Positions 33,716 through 42,521 of a DNA stretch of 64,000 bases are shown piece after piece. Source of the stretch: Anthropogastromicrobium sp963652495. GTDB lineage: Bacteria > Bacillota > Clostridia > Lachnospirales > Lachnospiraceae. Position numbers and translations under genes: made by a program. The notes below the pieces were generated by a model. That model was not told where the DNA came from and made no database searches. It saw nothing but the letters and a program-made list of their open reading frames with translations. The stretch lies in the NCBI GenBank assembly GCA_963652495.1, contig CAVJTU010000007.1:4771-68770 (forward strand). The letters run 5' to 3'. The first letter of the stretch is position 1, and each line of letters begins with the position of its first letter.

Positions 33716-34449
33716 TCTCGTATTTTTGTCAATACAACACCGTACTTGATCCAATTTTTCATTTCTTCCTCGTTGTACGGGTCGATATAAAAGGCTTCTC
33801 CGTAGCCGTTGATCGGTTCGAGAATCCTGGGAATCTGTTGAACAAAGCGCCGCAGATAGGCGCAGCCATTTTTCTTATTTATAAAAATGGCTGTGTCACC
33901 ATCGCGGGGAGGGCGTCTGGATATGAGCAGGATATCGCCCATATAATAAATTGGGTTTAAATGGTTGGATGTAATTTCAACACCGATATGGATTTGCGAA
34001 CCGTATCGCTTGCGACAGGAACTGATATTTATTTTGCGGATGTTAGCAGAATCCCAAATCATACCGTCTTCACAGTTACCAGTTGGAATGATTACGGTGA
34101 GCAAGTCTGTAGGAACACATTCCTTGTCCTGGTTGACAAAATCCAGCTCAAAATCAATAATGCCTTCCACGAAGTTCCGTTGAGAAGGTGACAATTTTAA
34201 AAATTTTGAAAATACGGATAACTCAGGTGTAGGAGAGTCAAAAAATTCAAAGAGCGGTTTTCCGGTAAGCTCATACAGATAGTGTGCAAGGAAAAGATTT
34301 GGACGGCGATACTGACCTGCAATCAGCTTTTTATAATTGGATGCAGACATGTCTAGCTTTTCTGCCATTTGAGCCTGTGTTAAATCGAGATGTACGCGCT
34401 CTTTTTCCAGATTTTCAATAAAATGAGATAAAAGTTCATGCTGTGTCAT
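33712..34449 (-). CDS. HTH (XRE-type) regulator with S24-like sensor domain
   Basis: 245 aa. N-terminal helix-turn-helix (TQAQMAEKLDMSASNYKKLI, about residues 22-45). The C-terminal half has a LexA/S24-like fold with NPIYYMGDILLISRRPPRDG. The catalytic Ser-Met of self-cleaving members is not evident (TSNHLNP at that place), so it may sense rather than cleave. Start taken at MTQHELL; the longer frame begins with TTG. It is divergent from a second regulator of the same build 279 bp away. The target genes are unknown. Confidence 0.72.
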   Translation of the reverse strand: MTQHELLSHFIENLEKERVHLDLTQAQMAEKLDMSASNYKKLIAGQYRRPNLFLAHYLYELTGKPLFEFFDSPTPELSVFSKFLKLSPSQRNFVEGIIDFELDFVNQDKECVPTDLLTVIIPTGNCEDGMIWDSANIRKINISSCRKRYGSQIHIGVEITSNHLNPIYYMGDILLISRRPPRDGDTAIFINKKNGCAYLRRFVQQIPRILEPINGYGEAFYIDPYNEEEMKNWIKYGVVLTKIRE

Positions 34450-34585
34450 AAAATGTTCAGTCACTTTCGTATAGTATTCGGTACTTCTGTATATATGCAG
34501 AATAATTAACAATGTAATTTTTAGTCACCCTACTACAAGATACATATGATATGATATCTCCATTCCTAAAGGGTAACTATCAGAA

Positions 34586-34598
34586 TTTCACCGTGAAA
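34586..34598. promoter_or_regulatory. Candidate operator between divergent regulators
   Basis: Perfect palindrome TTTCAC-C-GTGAAA, placed between the two divergent HTH genes. A plausible autoregulatory site; no other gene lies in this 279-bp gap. Confidence 0.4.
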
Positions 34599-34728
34599 TC
34601 TCGTATTTTGTGTATCGCTGCAAGTATTTTTGAATAGTTGCTTGATAAGTTGTATTTGTTAGTCTGCATGACAATAGAATACTTCAAACTGGAAAAAATG
34701 ACAAGAGTAAAGTGGGAGGAAATGTACA

Positions 34729-35406
34729 GTGATTGATAAAAGGCTAAAAGTAATGATGAACAAAAAAGGATTGACACTGGAGGCACTGTCTGATTTGTCC
34801 AATGTCCCTCTGGAAACGATTCGTAATATTCTCTATAGAAGAGCAAAAAATCCAAGAATAGACACGATTCTTGCACTTAGCCGTACACTGAATGTGTCGA
34901 TAGAGAGTCTGATAGGAGAAAGTCCGTGTGAAGAAGAGGAGGAACTTTTGTTTGCATATCGTGAGAGTGGAGAACATGGAAAGAAATTTATTCGCGCAAT
35001 TGCACAGATCGAAGCACAGTGGCAGTCTGGAATGGCGACGAATGATGGTCGTGAGATTCCCTGTTTGGTTCCGACAGCAGCAGAGACATCGGATGGAGCC
35101 GCATTTTCAAGTTTTGATGTGGAGCATGTGAAAACGTCATGTGAAAATGCATATATGGCGGTACGTCTGCCGAATGATCATTTTTCACCAAGGTATTGTA
35201 AAAATGATGTATTGCTGCTGTCGGATAAGTTCCCAACGGAAGGTGAAAATGCGCTGTTTTTATATGATCATCGCCTGTATTTTCGTCAGTTTCATATCTT
35301 AGAAAAGGGATATTCATTAAATACAATCAATGGAAGAGGTATTCCACTGCATTTCAGGAGAATGGACAGATGCCGTTTAATCGGAACGTGCATGGCAGTA
35401 CAGTAG
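34729..35406 (+). CDS. HTH (XRE-type) regulator with S24-like sensor domain
   Basis: 225 aa, GTG start after GGGAGGAA. N-terminal HTH (LTLEALSDLSNVPLETIRNI, about 14-35), acidic linker, then a C-terminal domain with LPNDHFSPRYCKNDVLLLS and ENALFLYDHRLYFRQF. That domain aligns by eye with the S24-like half of the divergent neighbour (both have an NxH..P..Y..(G/N)D(I/V)LL(I/L)S run). The catalytic Ser is also replaced. The pair may regulate each other or the SulP gene downstream; both are inference. Confidence 0.72.
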   Translation: MIDKRLKVMMNKKGLTLEALSDLSNVPLETIRNILYRRAKNPRIDTILALSRTLNVSIESLIGESPCEEEEELLFAYRESGEHGKKFIRAIAQIEAQWQSGMATNDGREIPCLVPTAAETSDGAAFSSFDVEHVKTSCENAYMAVRLPNDHFSPRYCKNDVLLLSDKFPTEGENALFLYDHRLYFRQFHILEKGYSLNTINGRGIPLHFRRMDRCRLIGTCMAVQ

Positions 35407-35510
35407 GGTTGTCCATCGAAGAGTTTTATATAGAACGTTTTATTCTGCAGTTGGTTTTGTACAAAATCAAATACATCGCGAAAATTACCCTTTATCCCGG
35501 CAAAAACAGA

Positions 35511-35539
35511 TAGACAGTCAATATCTGACATGCTACAAT
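35511..35539 (+). promoter_or_regulatory. Promoter for the SulP transporter gene
   Basis: TAGACA, 17-bp spacer, TACAAT, about 45 bp ahead of the start codon. Confidence 0.55.
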
Positions 35540-35585
35540 GCTTCCCGTGTGTGTCAAAAAGACGCACAAAGAGGGGGATATTTTA

Positions 35586-37253
35586 ATGGAAGATCTCAAA
35601 CCGATGCTGTTTACCTGTTTGAAAAAATATTCAAAGGAACAGTTCATCAAGGATCTGATTGCCGGAATTATCGTGGCAATCATTGCGCTGCCGCTGTCCA
35701 TTGCGCTGGCGCTTGCATCTGGCGTAGGACCGGAGCGAGGAATCTATACGGCGGTCATCGCCGGCTTTGTCATTTCTTTTTTGGGAGGAAGTCAGGTGCA
35801 GATCGCAGGACCGACGGCTGCATTTGCAACTATCGTAGCAGGAATCGTGGCAAATCAGGGAATGGACGGACTGGCTGTGGCAACAATTCTGGCAGGAATC
35901 ATTCTGATCATTATGGGATTTTGCCGTCTTGGTACGCTGATCAAGTTCATTCCGTACACGATCACGACTGGCTTTACTGCCGGTATCGCAGTGACGATCG
36001 CCATCGGACAGCTGAAGGATTTCTGCGGTGTGACCATTCCGGCAGGGATGCCGACCATTGAGACGATGGAAAAGCTGGAAGGTTTTCTGGCAGGAATCGG
36101 GACACTCAACTGGCATGCTGTTTTTGTCGGTGCTGTATGTCTGGCGATTCTGATTTTAATGCCAAAAGTGAAGGTACTTGCAAAGATTCCACCGTCACTC
36201 GCAGCAGTAGCAGTCGGTATTTTGATGGTAAAAGTGCTTCCGATTCACGTAAATACGATCGGTGATCTGTATACGATAAGCAGCAGCCTTCCGACTTTTC
36301 ATTTGCCGTCACTTAGTCTGGATGTAATTCAGAAGGCACTGCCGAATGCATTTACTATTGCAATTTTGGCAGCAATCGAGTCACTTCTTTCCTGTGTTGT
36401 GGCAGATGGTATGATCAATGGAAATCATCGCTCCAACATGGAGCTCGCCGCACAGGGTGCAGGAAATGTAGCATCGGCACTGTTTGGAGGAATCCCGGCG
36501 ACAGGAGCGATTGCGCGTACCGCAGCCAACATCAAGAATGGCGGCCGTACACCGGTGGCAGGAATGGTTCATGCGATTGTGCTGTTTCTTGTACTTCTTG
36601 TGCTGATGCCATATGCAGGATGGATTCCAATGCCAACCATCGCAGCCATTTTGTTTATCGTTGCATACAACATGTGCCAGTGGCGTCCGTTTGTGCGTCT
36701 AATAAAGACAGCACCAAAGAGTGATATCGCCGTGCTTATCATCACATTTGTGCTGACTGTCGTATTTGATCTTGTAGTTGCAATCGAGGTAGGCATGGTA
36801 TTGGCATGCCTGCTATTTATGAAACGAATGAGTGATGAGACTGGCGTGCGCAACTGGAGGCATACCGAGGAAATCTCCGATGAGACTCGCGAAGCCGAGA
36901 AAGCACGTATGCGTGACATTCCGATTTCCATCAGCGTATGTGAGATCACAGGGCCGCTGTTTTTCGGTGCAGCAGATCAGATCGGCTTGATTTCTGTAAC
37001 AAAGAATACAAAATGCCTGATTCTTCGTATGAGAAGTGTTCCGGCACTCGACAGTACTGCAATGAACTCACTGGCAGCACTGTATGAAAGTTGTCTGAAA
37101 AAGAATATTACGCTTGTCTTATCTCACGTAAACGATCAGCCGATGCGTGTCATCCGAAAAGCAGGATTTGATACCCTGATCGGAAAGGATAACTTCTGTC
37201 CGAACATCGATGCTGCGATCGCAAAGGCAGAGAAGATTGTAAAAGAAAAGTAA
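35586..37253 (+). CDS. SulP family anion transporter with STAS domain
   Basis: 555 aa. About 12-14 membrane spans; typical SulP signatures are IIVAIIALPLSIALALASG and QIAGPTAAF near the start, and GGIPATGAIARTAANIKNGG near residue 305. A C-terminal cytosolic STAS domain begins near 445 (LRMRSVPALDSTAMNSL). The family moves sulfate, bicarbonate or dicarboxylates; the substrate cannot be read from the sequence. Start after AGAGGGGGA. Converges with trpF, 15 bp apart. Confidence 0.9.
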   Translation: MEDLKPMLFTCLKKYSKEQFIKDLIAGIIVAIIALPLSIALALASGVGPERGIYTAVIAGFVISFLGGSQVQIAGPTAAFATIVAGIVANQGMDGLAVATILAGIILIIMGFCRLGTLIKFIPYTITTGFTAGIAVTIAIGQLKDFCGVTIPAGMPTIETMEKLEGFLAGIGTLNWHAVFVGAVCLAILILMPKVKVLAKIPPSLAAVAVGILMVKVLPIHVNTIGDLYTISSSLPTFHLPSLSLDVIQKALPNAFTIAILAAIESLLSCVVADGMINGNHRSNMELAAQGAGNVASALFGGIPATGAIARTAANIKNGGRTPVAGMVHAIVLFLVLLVLMPYAGWIPMPTIAAILFIVAYNMCQWRPFVRLIKTAPKSDIAVLIITFVLTVVFDLVVAIEVGMVLACLLFMKRMSDETGVRNWRHTEEISDETREAEKARMRDIPISISVCEITGPLFFGAADQIGLISVTKNTKCLILRMRSVPALDSTAMNSLAALYESCLKKNITLVLSHVNDQPMRVIRKAGFDTLIGKDNFCPNIDAAIAKAEKIVKEK

Positions 37254-37268
37254 TCGTTTCCGAATAGG

Positions 37269-37931
37269 TTAAGATTTGTGAAGAACCGCTTCGGCAAAGG
37301 CTCGTATCCGCATTGGGTCTTTGCCGGGGCGTTTTTTGTCTGCATATTCCACACCGGAAGAGATATCCACGCCGTCCGGGTGTAAGGTGCGTATGGCATC
37401 GGATACATTTTCAGGTGTCAGTCCGCCTGCCAGCATGAAAAGCTTCTCATTTCGGGGAAGTGACTGCAAAAGCGTCCAGTCAAATACCTTGCCGCTGCCA
37501 GGCTCTGCTGCATCAAATACGAAGCCTGCGATATTTGGACAATCGCGCCAAAGTGCATAATCCTCAATATCGGATACATTGAATGCCTTTAATATAGGAA
37601 GAGAGAGCGACCTTGCAAAGGCAGCTGTCGCTTCCGTTGTTTTTTTTAAGAGTTCGGCAGGACTTTTATGGATTTGAATCAAATCAAATCCGACATCCTG
37701 TAGTTGCTTGATCTGTTCAATTGTCGGCGAAACCGTCACCGCCACTGTCTTGATTTCTGGCATCAATTGCTGCTTTATTTTTATTGCCTGTTCTAAGGAA
37801 ATATTTCGCTTGCTCTTCGGGAAAAATACGACCATTCCCGCGAAATCTGCATGAATTTCATTTAAATAGGCAGCTTCCTCAGGTCTTGTCAGTCCACAAA
37901 TTTTGATTTTTATACGTTCGTTTTGTTCCAT
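37269..37931 (-). CDS. trpF: Phosphoribosylanthranilate isomerase (orphan)
   Basis: 220 aa TIM-barrel enzyme of tryptophan synthesis. Marks: IKICGLTRPEEA with the catalytic Cys, IQIHKS, GFVFDAAEPGSGKVFDW with the catalytic Asp, LAGGLTPENV and VDISSGVE. It stands alone, with no other trp biosynthesis gene in the window. No T-box precedes it, unlike the Trp importer operon. Start ATG after AGGAAAGGC. Confidence 0.93.
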   Translation of the reverse strand: MEQNERIKIKICGLTRPEEAAYLNEIHADFAGMVVFFPKSKRNISLEQAIKIKQQLMPEIKTVAVTVSPTIEQIKQLQDVGFDLIQIHKSPAELLKKTTEATAAFARSLSLPILKAFNVSDIEDYALWRDCPNIAGFVFDAAEPGSGKVFDWTLLQSLPRNEKLFMLAGGLTPENVSDAIRTLHPDGVDISSGVEYADKKRPGKDPMRIRAFAEAVLHKS

Positions 37932-38132
37932 TTTTCATTTGCCTTTCCTGTTTTTTCTGCCGTTATTGCTTATGGACAGGGTTACAAAAGCCCACCGGTG
38001 CAATGAACGGTAAAAAGGGTAATCTTTTGTCTATCATAATGGAAAAAGAAATCGACAGCAAGTCTTTTGGGTATAGTTTATATCAATATCAATCCATCGG
38101 GAAAATCTTCTTTTCATTCAAGAAAATCCATG

Positions 38133-38210
38133 TTATACTTACTTCAAATATGCCCTAAGGGGCAAAACTCGTCTGCTCTGCAGGGCAGATGAGAAAGATA
38201 AATGAACTAA
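38133..38210 (+). promoter_or_regulatory. Promoter and hairpin leader of metF
   Basis: A TATACT -10 at 38134 with a weak -35, then a leader with two hairpins: GCCCTAAGGGGC and a perfect-looking CTC-TCTGC / GCAGA-GAG stem. Too short and without the conserved bases of SAM riboswitches. The rest of 37932-38133 is AT-rich and shows no gene. Confidence 0.45.
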
Positions 38211-38231
38211 CAGAAAGAGGAATGATAAGTA

Positions 38232-39098
38232 ATGAAAGTAAATGAGATATTAACAAATGGAAAGATTACACTGTCCTTTGAGGTATTCCCGCCAAAGACC
38301 GATGCTCAGTTTGAGTCCGTGCGTCAGGCAACTGTTGAAGTTGCTGCATTAAAGCCAAGCTACATGAGCGTTACCTACGGAGCAGGCGGCAATACCAGAA
38401 AGAATACGGTTGCGATTGCAAAGAACATTCAGGATACTGCTGGTGTTACGACCATTGCGCATCTGACTTGTGTTGGTGCGACAAAGGAAAACATTCATGC
38501 CACGCTTGATGAGATGAAGGCAGCCGGAATTGAAAATGTACTTGCATTGCGTGGTGATCGCCCGAAGGATTTTGACGGTGATCCATTTAAGGATTTTCAC
38601 TATGCATCCGAATTAGTAGAGGAGATCAAATCCTACGGTGATTTCTGCGTTGGCGGTGCCTGCTATCCGGAGGGTCATGTAGAATCCTCAAATAAGTATG
38701 AGGATATTGCAAATCTGAAGAAAAAAGTTGATGCAGGATGTGAGTTCTTGACTACTCAGATGTTCTTTGACAACAACATTTTCTTTAACTTTTTGTATCG
38801 CGTCAGAGAGCAGGGAATCATGGTTCCGGTGATCCCTGGTATCATGCCGATCACGCGTGCAAAGCAGGTAGAGACGGCGCGTGACCTTTCCGGATGCAGC
38901 ATGCCGCAGCGTTTCTTAAATCTGGTTGACCGTTTTGGTTCCAATCCGAAGGCGATGGAGCAGGCAGGTATCGCTTACGCAACGGATCAGATCATTGACC
39001 TGATTGCAAATGGAATCAACCATATCCATGTATATTCGATGAATAAGCCGCAGATTGCAGCCGGTATCCAGAAGAATTTGTCGGAGATCTTAAAATGA
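38232..39098 (+). CDS. metF: Methylenetetrahydrofolate reductase
   Basis: 288 aa TIM-barrel flavoenzyme making 5-methyl-THF for methionine synthase. Visible: TLSFEVFPPKTDAQF, SVTYGAGGNTR, HLTCVGATKENI, LALRGDRPKD and FLTTQMFFDN. Standard MetF length. Its stop overlaps the start of the activation-domain gene, so metF, the activation protein and probably metH form one operon. Confidence 0.95.
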   Translation: MKVNEILTNGKITLSFEVFPPKTDAQFESVRQATVEVAALKPSYMSVTYGAGGNTRKNTVAIAKNIQDTAGVTTIAHLTCVGATKENIHATLDEMKAAGIENVLALRGDRPKDFDGDPFKDFHYASELVEEIKSYGDFCVGGACYPEGHVESSNKYEDIANLKKKVDAGCEFLTTQMFFDNNIFFNFLYRVREQGIMVPVIPGIMPITRAKQVETARDLSGCSMPQRFLNLVDRFGSNPKAMEQAGIAYATDQIIDLIANGINHIHVYSMNKPQIAAGIQKNLSEILK

Positions 39099-39754
39099 TT
39101 GAACTGAAAAAGCTGCGGGAGCGTGAGATCATTCGATATCTCGGCTACCGAAAGATCGAGCCGGACGAGCAGGTAATGACACTTATTCATCAATGCATGG
39201 AAGAAGTAACACAAATTGCCCAGCCGCGCCATGTATATCGGCGTTTTGCACTGACACACCTTGCTCCGGGGCAGATGCAGGCAGGCGGTGTCGATCTTGT
39301 CAGCAATAGCCTTGAGCGGAATTTGAAAAATTGCAATGAAGTGATCTTCTTTGCGGCAACGCTCGGTCATGAGGTGGATCGGTTGATGGAGCGCTACTTA
39401 AGGCTGAATATCACAAAGGCGGCGGTATTGCAGTCTACAGCGGCAGAGGCTGTTGAGTGTTACTGTGATGATTGTCAAAAGCAGATAGAGGTGGATGTGG
39501 CAAAGGAAGATCTTTTTGTGCGTCCGCGGTTTAGCCCTGGTTACGGTGATCTGTCGCTGTCTGTGCAGCCTGCATTTTTGCACGCGTTAAATGCGCAAAA
39601 GACAATCGGCCTCTTTCTTTCTGAGGGCGGTGTCATGCAGCCGGAAAAATCTGTCACGGCGCTGATGGGATTAAGCACGATCCGCACCGGATGCGTTACC
39701 GGGGGGTGTGAAGCCTGCGGCAAAACAGATTGCAGCTTCCGGCGCGATGTGTAA
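39095..39754 (+). CDS. Stand-alone methionine synthase activation-domain protein
   Basis: 219 aa. Corresponds to the C-terminal reactivation domain of B12-dependent MetH, here as a separate gene: RPRFSPGYGDLSLSVQ (SAM-binding region) and KSVTALMGLSTI. A Cys-rich end (CVTGGCEACGKTDC) adds possible metal ligands. It starts within the metF stop codon and lies 133 bp before a metH that lacks this domain. Thermotoga maritima has a similar split (TM0268/TM0269). It should let SAM re-methylate oxidised cobalamin on MetH. Confidence 0.85.
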   Translation: MIELKKLREREIIRYLGYRKIEPDEQVMTLIHQCMEEVTQIAQPRHVYRRFALTHLAPGQMQAGGVDLVSNSLERNLKNCNEVIFFAATLGHEVDRLMERYLRLNITKAAVLQSTAAEAVECYCDDCQKQIEVDVAKEDLFVRPRFSPGYGDLSLSVQPAFLHALNAQKTIGLFLSEGGVMQPEKSVTALMGLSTIRTGCVTGGCEACGKTDCSFRRDV

Positions 39755-39887
39755 GCGGTGAGAAGAGACAACAGAAATAGCAAAATAGTGTAATTATTCA
39801 GAAATGCATTTGAAGAATAATCAGAAAAAAGTTGGAAAAACCTGAAAAACACAGGATACAAATACTTGTGATTTTGAAAGGACAGGA

Positions 39888-42323
39888 ATGATTGTGAAAA
39901 AAAATATATTAGACGAACTGGGAAAGCGAATTGTATTTTTTGACGGTGGTATGGGTACGCTGCTGCAGGAGCGGGGGCTGGAGGCTGGCGAGCTGCCGGA
40001 GAACTGGAATCTGGAGCATCCTGATATCATAAGAGAGCTGCATCGCGATTATCTGAACGCAGGTGCCGATATTATTTTGTCCAATACGTTTGGTGCAAAC
40101 TCATTGAAGTTTCCAGATAATCTGGAAGAAATCGTAACGATTGGCGTTCAGAATGCGAAAAAAGCAGTCGAGGAGACAGGAGGAAAGGGCTATGTGGCGC
40201 TTGACGTTGGCCCGACCGGAAAACTTCTTAAGCCGCTTGGCACACTCGATTTTGAAGATGCCGTGTCCATATTTGCCAGAACCATAAAGGCAGGTGCAGC
40301 AGCGGGTGCCGATCTGGTTTTGATTGAGACGATGAGCGACACCTACGAGTTAAAGGCAGCCGTGCTTGCCGCGAAAGAAACTTGTGATCTTCCGATTATG
40401 GCAACGGTTATCTTTGGCGAGAACGGAAAGATGCTGACAGGAGCCACACCGGAGGCGGTAACGGCACTGCTGGAAGGTCTTGACGTGGATGCATTTGGTA
40501 TGAACTGCGGTCTTGGACCAGAGCAGATGAAACCATTTTTTGATCGTCTGGCAGAGACGGCATCCATCCCGTTAATTGTAAATCCCAATGCAGGTCTTCC
40601 GAGAAGTGAAAATGGAAAGACCGTATTTGACGTCGATCCGGCTGAATTTGCAGCCGATATGAAGAACTTCGCCAAAGATGGCGCATGGCTTCTCGGCGGC
40701 TGCTGCGGTACGACACCGGCGCATATCAAGGCACTTGTGGAGGCGTGCAGGGATATCACACCAAAGCCGCTTGTCGATAAGGATTTAACACTTGTTTCTT
40801 CTTATTCTCATGCTGTCGAGTTGGGCAAGATGCCAATGTTAATTGGCGAGCGCATCAATCCGACCGGAAAATCCAAGTTTAAGCAGGCACTTCGCGACCG
40901 CAACATGGAATATATTCTGGAGATGGGCGTAAAACAGGCAGACGCAGGCGCACAGATTCTCGATGTCAATGTCGGACTGCCGGAAATCGACGAGCCTGCA
41001 CTGATGAAGGAGACGGTTTACCAGTTACAGAGTATTCTCGATGCGCCGCTTCAGATTGATACGACAGACATGGAAGCGATGGAGCAGGCACTTCGTATCT
41101 ATAACGGAAAGCCTATGATCAACTCCGTAAACGGAAAACAGGAGATTATGAAAGAGGTCTTCCCGTTAGCAAAGAAATACGGCGGTGTCGTAGTCGGACT
41201 GGCACTCGATGAGGATGGCATTCCGGATACGGTTGAGGGACGTCTGGCTGTTGCCGAGAAGATTTATAAGACAGCAGAAAGCTACGGAATCGCTCGAAAG
41301 AATATCGTAATTGATGCGTTAACCATGACGATGAGTACCGACAGCAATTCTGCGAACGTTACGCTTGAAACGGTGCGCCGCATTAAGGCACAGGGCGGCC
41401 GCACGGTGCTTGGTGTGTCCAATATTTCTTTTGGTCTGCCGCAGCGTGAGATCATCACGTCCGCGTTCTTTACCATGGCAATGCAGGCAGGTCTTTCTGC
41501 CGGAATCGTAAATCCAAACTCACAGGCAATGATGCAGGCATACGATACCTTCCGTGTACTCGGCGGCTACGATGCGCAGTGCATGTCCTATGTTGAAAAA
41601 TATTCTGCGATGAAAGTGGTATCGACGACTGTAAAGGCGGGAACAGCCGATAAGTCCGAAAAGACAGGAGCAGCGGCAGGAAGCACCTCCGGCGGCATGG
41701 ATTTAAAGACTTGTATCATCAAAGGTCTTAAGGATCCGGCCTACAAAGTAACAAAAAAGATGCTCGAAGAAAAGGAGCCGCTTGAGATCATCAACAATGA
41801 GCTTGTTCCGGCACTTGACACCGTAGGAAAGGGTTTCGAGAAAGGTACGATGTTCTTGCCGCAGCTTTTGATGAGTGCAGAGGCGGCAAAGGCCGGTTTT
41901 GCTGCCGTAAAGGAATTTATGGAGGCAAAGGGCGGCGATCAGGAGAAGAAGGGTACAATTGTAATTGCAACTGTGAAAGGTGACATCCACGATATCGGTA
42001 AGAATATTGTGCGCGTTTTGCTGGAAAATTACGGATATGATGTCATCGACCTGGGAAAGGATGTGCCGCCGGAGACCGTAGTAGACAAGGTAGTCGAGAC
42101 ACATGCGCCGCTTTTAGGCTTAAGCGCACTGATGACCACCACAGTTGTCAACATGGAAGAGACCATTCGTCAGGTACGGGCAGCAGCTCCATGGTGCAAG
42201 ATCGTAGTCGGCGGTGCCGTGCTCACGAAAGAGTATGCGGACATGATCGGCGCGGACTACTATGGTAAGGACGCGATGCAGACCGTGTACTATGCGGAGA
42301 GCTTATTCAACCCGGAAGGTTAA
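39888..42323 (+). CDS. metH: Cobalamin-dependent methionine synthase without activation domain
   Basis: 811 aa against about 1200 for full MetH. Domains: homocysteine-binding barrel to about 300 with zinc ligands in GMNCG and GGCCGTTP; pterin-binding barrel 320-590 (IGERINPTGKSKFK, LDVNVGLPEID); a Gly/Ser/Thr linker near 600-620; B12 cap and B12 Rossmann domain with the cobalt-ligating GDIHDIGKN near 697. The reactivation domain is encoded by the gene upstream. Start ATG after GGACAGGA. Confidence 0.95.
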   Translation: MIVKKNILDELGKRIVFFDGGMGTLLQERGLEAGELPENWNLEHPDIIRELHRDYLNAGADIILSNTFGANSLKFPDNLEEIVTIGVQNAKKAVEETGGKGYVALDVGPTGKLLKPLGTLDFEDAVSIFARTIKAGAAAGADLVLIETMSDTYELKAAVLAAKETCDLPIMATVIFGENGKMLTGATPEAVTALLEGLDVDAFGMNCGLGPEQMKPFFDRLAETASIPLIVNPNAGLPRSENGKTVFDVDPAEFAADMKNFAKDGAWLLGGCCGTTPAHIKALVEACRDITPKPLVDKDLTLVSSYSHAVELGKMPMLIGERINPTGKSKFKQALRDRNMEYILEMGVKQADAGAQILDVNVGLPEIDEPALMKETVYQLQSILDAPLQIDTTDMEAMEQALRIYNGKPMINSVNGKQEIMKEVFPLAKKYGGVVVGLALDEDGIPDTVEGRLAVAEKIYKTAESYGIARKNIVIDALTMTMSTDSNSANVTLETVRRIKAQGGRTVLGVSNISFGLPQREIITSAFFTMAMQAGLSAGIVNPNSQAMMQAYDTFRVLGGYDAQCMSYVEKYSAMKVVSTTVKAGTADKSEKTGAAAGSTSGGMDLKTCIIKGLKDPAYKVTKKMLEEKEPLEIINNELVPALDTVGKGFEKGTMFLPQLLMSAEAAKAGFAAVKEFMEAKGGDQEKKGTIVIATVKGDIHDIGKNIVRVLLENYGYDVIDLGKDVPPETVVDKVVETHAPLLGLSALMTTTVVNMEETIRQVRAAAPWCKIVVGGAVLTKEYADMIGADYYGKDAMQTVYYAESLFNPEG

Positions 42324-42329
42324 TGAAGG

Positions 42330-42460
42330 ACCCCTCGATGAATGTTTTGTCGGCGACCCTGGTTCCCGCGGTGCCTTCTACGTTATTTAAACGAAAGTTT
42401 ACTGCGTAAGCCCGCTCCCACACGGGATCGCCTCGTAAAAGCATTGCATCTCAGGGCCCA
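42330..42460 (-). repeat. Palindromic intergenic element, related to the 44.1-kb copy
   Basis: Read on the minus strand it shares blocks TTTTACGAGGC, CGTAGAAGGCACCGC and GCCGACAAAACATTCATCGA with 44125-44215 in the same order. The intervening bases differ. Lies between metH and the ABC-F gene. Confidence 0.6.
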
Positions 42461-42521
42461 CTACATACATAGTGATGCCTTTTTGTAAGTACAATATAGA
42501 GAAAGATATAGAGAAAACAAT

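Noticed and set aside
38133..38231. SAM riboswitch ahead of metF
   Set aside because: The leader is only two short hairpins and lacks the conserved core of the SAM classes I know.
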